A stretch of DNA of 64,000 nt, from NCBI GenBank assembly GCA_024811115.1, contig JAKOGH010000119.1, forward strand, positions 1 through 64,000, written 5' to 3'. Origin of the DNA: Terana coerulea (lineage: Eukaryota; Basidiomycota; Agaricomycetes; Polyporales; Phanerochaetaceae). Below the pieces are notes generated by a model. That model was given only the letters and a program-made list of their open reading frames with translations, was not told the origin of the DNA and did not search any database. Of the stretch, positions 56,691-64,000 are shown in pieces. Both the position numbers and the translations under genes were made by a program. Every line of letters starts with the position of its first letter. Within the stretch, counting starts at the first letter, position 1.

Positions 56691-57573
56691 CGAGCGCGTG
56701 CTGGACGGCGGACACGGCCTGCAAGTCCTCGAGGACGCCCGTCTCGGCGTGGTCGCGGACGTTCCGACGCCATAGAATGGCGTCCGGCGAGGGGTGCCGT
56801 TTAGTGATGTCGCAATGTATGGCCGTCCCGCCAGCGAGGGCGCGACCACTGACAACGCGCGCGGCTTCATGGGCGCCGTTGGACGATGTCGGGATGGATC
56901 AACTTCCGCCGAGCGAGACCTGGCCAAGACGCAAGGTCAGCAAGAGAAGACTCGGGCAGACATGCAAGCGCACCTTTACGCCCGCGCCCGCGCTGTCCAG
57001 CCCGCGTCTCGCGCGCACGCACAGCCTCCTACGAGCCACCTGCAGACGAGGACAGCAGCAGGCTCAGCATGACGAAACGGCGGATACAGGCACGGCGTAC
57101 ACACCGCGTTATCGGCGCAAGAGTCGGGCGACAGAAAGGGGTCCGGCGAGCGAGACCCTGCTTGGGCGATGGACAGCGAAAGAGTGCAGCAAGCAGAGTA
57201 GCGTCAGGCAAAATGAACGCAGTGGACGTCAACGCGTCCCAGGGGCCAGCGACAGTCGAGATGGGACGGACGGAGGGAAGCTGGTGGCGGTGGAGGAGAG
57301 AGCAGAGACGGGCGGCTGAAGGAAGGCATGATGGGAGCCAACTTGAATCCGGACGCGACGAGAGCGACCTCCTCCCGCTCGTCCCATTGCTGGGCCACGT
57401 ACGTCAGCGCACCGTAGTCAGTATATTACCCACAGAACTCCACAAGGATCGTTTTTAGTTCGCACCGATTGCCTCCAACAGGGCGCAGCTACGTCCCGCC
57501 GATCCGCCGTAGACGCCCGCATCGACGCGCACTCGATCGCCATCGACGCGCCGCCGCACAGCCTGAACACGCA
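56691..57573. other. Gene desert, right part, no gene recognised
   Basis: About 0.9 kb of GC-rich sequence between the tandem repeat and the second reductase block. The frames at 56777-57319 and 56886-57458 (plus) have no recognisable domain. Confidence 0.4.
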
Positions 57574-57583
57574 CCAGCATACC

Positions 57584-57589
57584 TATAAA
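57584..57589 (+). promoter_or_regulatory. TATA box of reductase copy 2
   Basis: TATAAA 61 bp before the ATG, in the same block as in copy 1. Confidence 0.65.
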
Positions 57590-57644
57590 GATGGGGCCCC
57601 GGGGGAAGAACGAGCCCACTTTTGTATCCCCCACATCCGAAACC

Positions 57645-58815
57645 ATGCCTGCCACACAATTCGTCAAGCTGAACACCGGTGCCCAGATGCCCACTCTTGG
57701 GTTTGGTACGTCGTCCTGTTATGGCGTGGAGAACAGGGCTGAACGAGAGTCGCAGGCACCTGGCAGTCCAAGCCCGGTCTCGTCGAGAAGGCCGTCGAGG
57801 TCGCGCTCAAGACCGGCTACAGGCACATCGACACCGCGACTGCGTACGGAAACGAGCGCGAGGTCGGCGAGGGCATCAAGAACTCTGGCGTGCCCCGCGA
57901 GGAGATCTTCCTCACCACCAAGCTCAACAATCCCGACCAGCGCAAGCCGTTTGAGGCGCTCGAGTACTCTCTCCAGCAGCTCGAGACCCCGTACCTCGAC
58001 CTGTGTGCGTCGCCCTCCCATACTTTCCATTTTCGCATGTCTAAGTCTACCACATTCGTATTTAGGGCTCATGCACTGGCCTGCACCAGCCAAGGCCGAC
58101 GGCTCGCCCGACAAGGAATGGAACTGGATCGACACCTGGAAGTCGATGGAGAAGATCTCCAAGGAGCACCCGGAGAAGGTCAAGGCTATCGGCGTCTCGA
58201 ACGTCTCCTGTCGAGTTCTTCGAGGAGCTTCTCAAGACCACGACCGTCACTCCGGCCGTCAACCAGATTGAGTTGCACCCGTGAGTCTTTTGTTGTCTCA
58301 TCTCAGCTCTACGCCGTTAGGGTTTCGGAGTTTATCACACGGATCGCTGACATGTTTTGTTTGCACTTACTCAGATCATGTGTCCAGGAAGAGCTCGTGC
58401 AGTACTGCCGCAGCAAGGGCGTCGCCCTCACCGCGTACTCTCCGCTCGGCTCGAGCGACTCCCCGCTACTCTCCAACTCCGTCGTCACCAAGCTCGCAGA
58501 GAAGCACAGCACCGGCCCCGCAAACATCCTCGTGTCCCTGCAGGCGAACAGGCCCGACATCGCCGGCACGTCTTGCGCTCACTTCTCCACTATCCTGCAG
58601 CTGACCATACCTTACGTCTCACAGTTCTCACCAAGTCCGTCACCCCCGAGCGCGTCATCGCCAACTTCAAGCTCGTCGACCTCTCCGACGACGAGATCGC
58701 CGAGCTGCACGCCATCGAGAAGACCGCGCCCTTCCGCGCGTGCTACCCGTGGTGGACAGGGTACGGCGACCTCGGCTTCGCTGACTGCCGTGCCTCGGGC
58801 CCGCCCAAGCAGTAG
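57645..58815 (+). CDS. Aldo/keto reductase, copy 2, one-base frame break
   Basis: Exons 57645-57705, 57756-58004, 58066-58280, 58375-58565 and 58625-58815. All splice sites are shared with copy 1, including the GC donor of intron 4 (G|GCACGT). Catalytic Asp, Tyr, Lys and His positions are unchanged. Exon 3 is 215 nt instead of 214: an extra base near 58208 (GTCTCCTGTCGAG versus GTCTCCGTAGAG) shifts the frame just after KAIGVSNVS. If real, this copy makes a truncated protein of about 170 residues and is a pseudogene. If it is a sequence error, both copies are active with the same predicted NADPH-dependent carbonyl reduction. Confidence 0.85.
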
Positions 58816-58905
58816 ATGACAACCGCGGCCACCTAGAGCTACTATTTGCATAGATGCATAGGAATGATAATATTGTTGTACCAATATGATGCAATGCGTC
58901 ACGAA

Positions 58906-59279
58906 CCCACATTGCCGTGAAGGTCTGCGTGCGCGTCATGATCTAGCTGGCCTCGCTCAGCACTTCACAGATATCGTCGAACGTCTTCGATACTAGTTTA
59001 TAGTCAGCAACTGAGACTACTCATCATTCTCGCCTGTAAACTACCTCAAACCACCTCTCCACTATGGCGCGTACCGTTTGTACAAAAATGTGGACAAAAA
59101 GAATCCTGTCAAACCTCTAGCCTAACTTGAAGCAGGCCCACTGAGCGGACGGTAAGCGCACTGTTTAGATAAGGCTGCCCGTTCCTTGTCCGGCCGTCCG
59201 CTTTCAAGCTTCTTCACCGTACCACTCAAGCCCACAGTACCCTCGGGCCACTCAGCGCCCTCACTATACCGCCAACAAA
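58906..59279. other. Intergenic region, no gene seen
   Basis: About 370 bp between reductase copy 2 and F-box gene E. Promoter of gene E expected. Confidence 0.45.
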
Positions 59280-60828
59280 ATGCACCCCTGTTTTCAGATT
59301 GTCGAGACTCTCCAGAATATCATGGATCAAGGAGACGACCTGTCAATCAGAGATTTACTTCGCACAGCGCTAACCTGCCGGGCGTTCTACGAGCCAGCGA
59401 CGAATACTCTACGGTGCGACATGGCCGGCTTGGGACCTCTAATCAAGTGCCTGCCTGACGAGAGACTGGGATACAACGAAAGGAACCACGTTGTACGTGA
59501 ACTACCTTTCTACTGGTATTACATCAATGAATAGCTCTGCCCAATCTTATAGTATATCGCCCGCCCGACGAGTGGCTGCGTCTTGAGCACCATGCAATCC
59601 GAGTGCGTGGTGCGATTATCGACGCCCAGAAACACGCGTACGGGGGTTGTGACTACGACAAACTCTTCGAGTCTCTCGCACGATACTACCCAGGTCCTTA
59701 CCAGCTGCTACCCCAGCTTCGCGCCCTCTTTTGTTCGCCGGTCGCCAGCACACGCGACGCTTTCCGCTTGCTCCTCCCTCCCTCTTTGCGATATGCTACA
59801 ATCGAATACTGGCCACTGGTTCATGACTGGAAGGGGTGCAATTCCTTCAGGCTGTGAAGGAGTCTGCCGTTCCGTTGCAGGAGTTCACCATGTCTTGCAG
59901 ATTCGCCGCGCCGGGCGGCGCTGTACAGGGTCCGGCTCACATCATGGAGGCACTGACAGATATCTTCGCACTTCGCCCAACAACCCTGCAGGAGGTCGAC
60001 GTCGGGCGTGCATCTGCGGAGATGTTGATGCATATCGCTTCCTTTCCACGCCTGACATCCTTAGGGATCTTGATCATGGACGATGACTGCACGAGCCGTA
60101 TTGGAGAAGCCATCGGGTCCCTCGCCACCTTTCCCTCCCTAAACCGGCTCAACCTCAAGGTGTTACCCACTACCATTACGCCTTCCACTGTATTCCTTCA
60201 GGCTCTTCAGACATCACGCCTGACGCATCTGTTTATCTCTTTCCTCAAACCTACAGGTCAAGGGGGGTTCCCCCCTGAATACGCGAGCCTACTATCCCTC
60301 AGATCTCTCCTTGCACGACCTCTTTCTTGTGATCTCCCGGTTCACCAAGTTAAGGTCGTTGCGTATTACAGCGGGCCCAGTGCTCCCCGTCGCGACAGTG
60401 GTGGCATCCACGGCAAAACACTTGCGCCGCTCTTTCACTTGCGGGAGTTGGTGCATGTGAACCTCTGCGTAGAACTCAGTCTCTCCTCTGAAGATGTCGA
60501 GTCTATATTGCGCAGCTGGGGCCCGAGCAGAGTCGAGTTCCTCTGTCTCGGCCTCGGGGGCTTACGCCCCTGGCTTCGTCGTCTCGCTGACTTCGTCCAA
60601 ATCGCGCGGTACTGCCCTCGTCTCAAAACCTTGGGAATCGGGATCCCAGCCGACTGGACCATATGGAGGGGTGACCCAGCGGCCCTGAGCGACGTGGCAA
60701 ACCGCTCAGTCCAAACTCTGTGGTTGGGCGGCCGCAACGAGGATTGGGTGGAAGAGGCCAAAGTGCTCGGGCTTGTTACGTTCTTCGAAGCTCTTTTTCC
60801 TTCCGCCGCGCTGCAATGGCGAGAGTAG
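59280..60828 (+). CDS. F-box/LRR protein E, two exons, one frame break
   Basis: The start at 59280 opens MHPCFQIVETLQNIMDQGDD and LLRTALTCRAFYEPATNTL. Exon 1 ends with YNERNHV|GTACGTG near 59493. After a short intron exon 2 reads VYIARPPDEWLRLEHHAIRV and RYYPGPYQLLPQLRALF. The frame changes at about 59836 (a run of four G, WKGC versus VQFLQAVKESAVPLQEFTM). It then runs through the LRR part (LQEVDVGRASAEMLMHIASF, HLRELVHVNLCVELSLSSED, ARYCPRLKTLGIGI) to the stop at 60828. Only plus-strand member of the local family. In EPATNTLRCD the usual Trp of TLWRD is replaced. Confidence 0.8.
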
Positions 60829-61799
60829 ACCAAATTCTGCGCCAACTGTCGCGAATACGGGCGGGGTGCCCCTCTGTTCAGTACAGGTGCTGTTCTTCAA
60901 TGGCCGGTATGAGCAATGGATGCCTGCGTTCGAGGGCTGCCTATGTCGCTACGGCTGTCCCTTCCGTGTTTCCTGCCGCAAGACTCAATTGATTGGAATA
61001 TGCGAATGCCGACGAACGTATCGGCAGACTAGTAGAGGCCAGCGATCTCTACTTCTTGCTCTGCTACAAATATACTGTGGCTGTCCTGTGCCGCACCTCT
61101 CATTGCATGCATGTTGTTGACGTTGGGTTGCATGATATGTATCAATCCACAGCCGCAGAGACACTTATGCTGACTGAAGCGTCCGAAAACGGTCCGTCAC
61201 CCATTTTCTCGTTGCAGCGTTGCGAGGGGCTCCCGTAGCTTCACTAAGCAGTATCATTTATTTCGCTTACCACCGCAATTGTTGCTCATGGACAGTTCAA
61301 CAGCGCGATGAACCGTGTCGCCCATAAGGAATCCATTGCACAATGCGAAGTAGCCAAAAACGAGCATGTATAAAGGTATGAAACGACTAGTGACCGACCC
61401 ATCGTGTCCGTGCATGGCACGGGCCTTGGGCGGACACAGACCGCATTAAGTGGATGCGCTCGGGGCAATCGAAGACGAAACGGAATATGTATCAGGAGCG
61501 AGAATAGTATGATAGTCTGTGAGAAACTAGGTTTTTCAGCAACGAGAACTGCGAAGCAAGGTCAAGACTCACTGATTCCGTGTTACACGTTATACAACAT
61601 GTACCTGCACAAAACAAAATGGCTACATTATAAAGAACAACAGGGTAGATGATAGACTACTCCCTATGGTGCCACTTGTAGACGTTCTCCAAATCGAGGC
61701 AGAAAGATTAAAAGAAGCATGTCGCGCTAATGGCAAGCACGACAGACACCCCACATACCTTACACCAGACAAGTCGATTGAGGATTAAGCAATCCTCTG
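60829..61799. other. Convergent intergenic region, no gene seen
   Basis: About 970 bp. Frames at 60773-61120 and 60993-61238 are unrecognised and probably chance. Holds 3' ends of both neighbours. Confidence 0.45.
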
Positions 61800-64000
61800 T
61801 CATGCGTTCAAACCTTCGCTGATTTCCTCTTCATCTTCGTCATCGCTCAAGACCAAGACGACGCTCTTGTCCGTCTCAGGCCACTTGAACTTCAGCGCTT
61901 GCGCAGCCTGCTTGCCCGCGTTCGCCCGCGCCGCGACGTTATCCAGCTCGCGCTCCATGGCCCTACCAGAAATCTGAGCCGCCTCCGACGATCCCCAGCG
62001 AACGAACTTGACGACGTACCGCGAGCGCTCCGCCATGGCCTTCTTCAGCCTGTCCCGATCCGCCTTCGACTTCGCCGCGAGGTAGTGGTTCATGAGCTGT
62101 TTCTGGTCCGCGATGTTGTCCTCGAGGATCTTCTGCTTCGCCGCAAGAACGGCCTTCTCGGACCAGATGGGTGACACTAGGCCGGCCGGTGTGTCGGAGT
62201 TGTTGAGGATTGGAGACGGAAGCGTGACAGCTTGAATAGACTGTGAGATAAAGGAGGTGGCGAGGTCGTCCAGACTAAGCGTTGGGTCGGTGGACTGAGC
62301 TTGGAATGACGGCGCGATCTTAACGTGGTTGACAGAGAAAGCGGCCGTGAAAGAGGCGGACGACTCATCACTGGGAGTGATAGGAGACGACGTCCCAGTA
62401 GTTGTTCGTTTAGCTCTCCTACTATTCAGCACCGCACGGCGCAAGTCCTCCATTGATGTTGCAGGGCCTGCTTCGCGCGTGACTGGGGTATGAGCTAGAG
62501 ACCCCGTCACAGAGTTTTGCATAGGTGGAATGTCGATTGCCATAGCTTCGCTCTCTGGAGCTGGCGTGCCACCAGCCGACTGAGCAGAAGCTGCAGACTC
62601 GAGAGCGCCGTAAACGGTGCCAGCATTTGTGGCTGGCGCACTTGATGTTGAGAGTGGCGGGGACAGACGTCCCTGCCGCTCGAAGGATGGGTTGATACTG
62701 AAGCATTAGGAAAAGTCGGAGGTGTGTTAAGGGTTACGAGCTTTGCCGTAGTGTGAGGCATAGAAAGGGTCGTTGAGTGCTCAACTGCACCGTGATGCGT
62801 GAGTAAAAAGTCTTCTGGGATGCCTGCAGCAACTGAGGCGATTGAAAAACCAGCCCGTGACGACGCGATTGATCTGGAACCGCCGTCACTACTAGTGGGC
62901 GAGACGTCCATGTCTACATCTGGCGGCGGATGCGCAGGAAGTTCCGGAGGCGATTCCATTGACATGGGCTCGTCTGCCAGCGGCGTGAACGATGGTGGCA
63001 CTGAAGTGTGCAGAATGGAAAGCGTAGGAGATGTGGGGGTCGACAGAGAGGCGTATTGTTGCGCGGGTGTTGGCGGTGAAAGGATAGGTTTGGTGGGAAT
63101 GGATCGCGTCTGCGATGGCCTCGCCATTGACACAAAGGTAAAGTTGACGTCGTGCGGTGGCACTGGATGGGACGAAGTGGCCACTGGTTTCGGCGGAAGC
63201 GAAGCGTGCACGGGACTGAGCAACGGCAGCGTCGTGACCGGGATGGAACGCTCGACCGGTGGCTTTGGCTGCACAGTGGTGACGGACAGACTCGTCCGTC
63301 GTACCGCAGAGGCGGACGTAGGGTCCTCGGAATCAACCTGCATGGACATCGCTGCTGAGACCGGCACGCTCGATATCCTCTGCTGCAGCGTCCCAGAGAC
63401 TTTCTTCAACGCCTTCGCCTTCGCTTTCTTCCCACCCTGCTTCACAAGTGCTCCGTCCTCGACTTCCCCCTCCTCGAGTTCGCCCACCCCACCATCTGCG
63501 CCGACCCCTCGCACGCGATACCACCATACCCTAATATGCTCCTTGCCTTCCCCGCTCATTCGATCGCTGTCCCATGCTTCCCGCGCAACATCCGCCGTGG
63601 CGAACTCTATAAGGGCTTTGCCGGACTTAACGTCAAGGTCAATTCGCGGTACCACTGGTGGTTGAGGACCGAAGGCCATAGCCCAAGCGCGGACGAAAGC
63701 CTGGGTACGAAACTTCTTAGGCATAAGTTCCATCACCAGCGTGCGAGCAGGATTTGGTGGAGCGAACGCAGGGTTTGGGGAGGTGTAGGTTCCGTGTAGA
63801 CTGCTAGGGTCCGCGTCTGGTGCCATGCCCATGGGCTTCTTGACGATGGGCATCTTTCGTGCAGGTGGGAGCTCGGGAACAGGATGGGAAAGATGAGGAG
63901 GAGCAGGAGCATAAAGCTCTTGCGGAAGTACTGGCCACGGCGGTTGAGGTGGTTCGATAGCAGACGGAAGAGGTAACATCCACGGGAAAGAACCTGCTTA
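61800..64000 (-). CDS. RRM-type RNA-binding protein (RBM26/27-like), partial
   Basis: A minus-strand gene running off the right edge. The part inside begins with Pro-rich sequence (PQPPWPVLPQELYAPAPPHL), then one RRM-like domain at 63760-63520 (ARTLVMELMPKKFRTQAFV, GKALIEFATADVAREAWD, HIRVWWYRV). The ending VWWYRV resembles the KVYWHRE of RBM26/27. Next come GKKAKAKALKK, a long Ser/Pro/Thr-rich disordered stretch, a helical basic segment (KQLMNHYLAAKSKADRDRLK, KAMAERSRYVVKFVRW) and an acidic C-terminus (LSDDEDEEEISEGL). The frame changes near 62695, by one base or an unrecognised intron. An AG near 63994 could be an acceptor, so the 5' exons lie outside the window. Nuclear RNA processing is the expected role of this family. 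Confidence 0.68.

Larger units (their letters stand above)
57574..58905 (+). repeat. Dispersed direct duplication, copy 2
   Basis: Counterpart of 45443-46860, same orientation, with small differences including one-base indels in introns (GTTATGTGCGTGG versus GTTATGGCGTGG) and one in exon 3. Part of the 3' intron 3 sequence of copy 1 (about 60 bp near 46200-46270) is missing here. Confidence 0.85.

Overview
The window looks like a piece of an Agaricomycete (mushroom-forming basidiomycete) chromosome, probably a wood-decay polypore. The evidence is many short GT-AG introns of about 50-65 bp, gene families typical of such genomes (F-box/leucine-rich-repeat paralogues, a BTB protein, a seven-helix fungal membrane protein, a GPI-like secreted protein, an SH3-PX-BAR sorting nexin), and Ty1/copia-type and small inverted-repeat elements. 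The lineage is an inference from gene content, not a database match. No rRNA, tRNA or CRISPR array was found.

Layout. 1-9.3 kb is an ordinary gene block: BTB protein (+), F-box/LRR-like protein (+), seven-helix membrane protein (-), alpha/beta hydrolase (+), SAM methyltransferase (-). 9.3-15.4 kb is gene-poor. It holds two structured mobile elements: a 1.66-kb foldback-like element (11156-12813) with a 6-bp target-site duplication, and a 0.66-kb GTTC-rich inverted-repeat element (13449-14111) flanked by TA. 15.4-25.2 kb carries a secreted, probably GPI-anchored protein (-), a single-pass membrane protein (+) and the sorting nexin (+).

25.0-36.3 kb is a tandem segmental duplication. Each unit holds the 3' end of the sorting nexin followed by a convergent F-box/LRR gene. 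In the first unit a 6.77-kb Ty1/copia retrotransposon (26311-33080) sits inside the F-box gene, with a 5-bp target-site duplication (AGGAA). The second unit keeps only a remnant of the nexin tail plus a second F-box/LRR gene. 36.5-46.8 kb has an acidic uncharacterised protein (+), a Vps62-like secreted protein (+), two more F-box/LRR genes (-) and an aldo/keto reductase (+). 46.9-57.5 kb has no recognisable gene and contains several old tandem repeats. It ends at a second, nearly identical aldo/keto reductase copy (57645-58815), followed by a fifth related F-box/LRR gene (+) and an RRM-type protein (-) that runs off the right edge.

A feature of the whole window is the number of single-base frame breaks inside otherwise well conserved reading frames (F-box genes, sorting nexin, BTB gene, second reductase copy, RRM gene, retrotransposon). 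The two LTRs of the retrotransposon differ only by two one-base indels and, by eye, no substitutions. Together this points at least partly to residual indel errors in the assembly rather than true gene decay, so I annotate these loci as genes with frame breaks. Exon coordinates were derived by hand from splice signals and frame continuity. For six genes the summed exons give exact multiples of three (noted in the entries).
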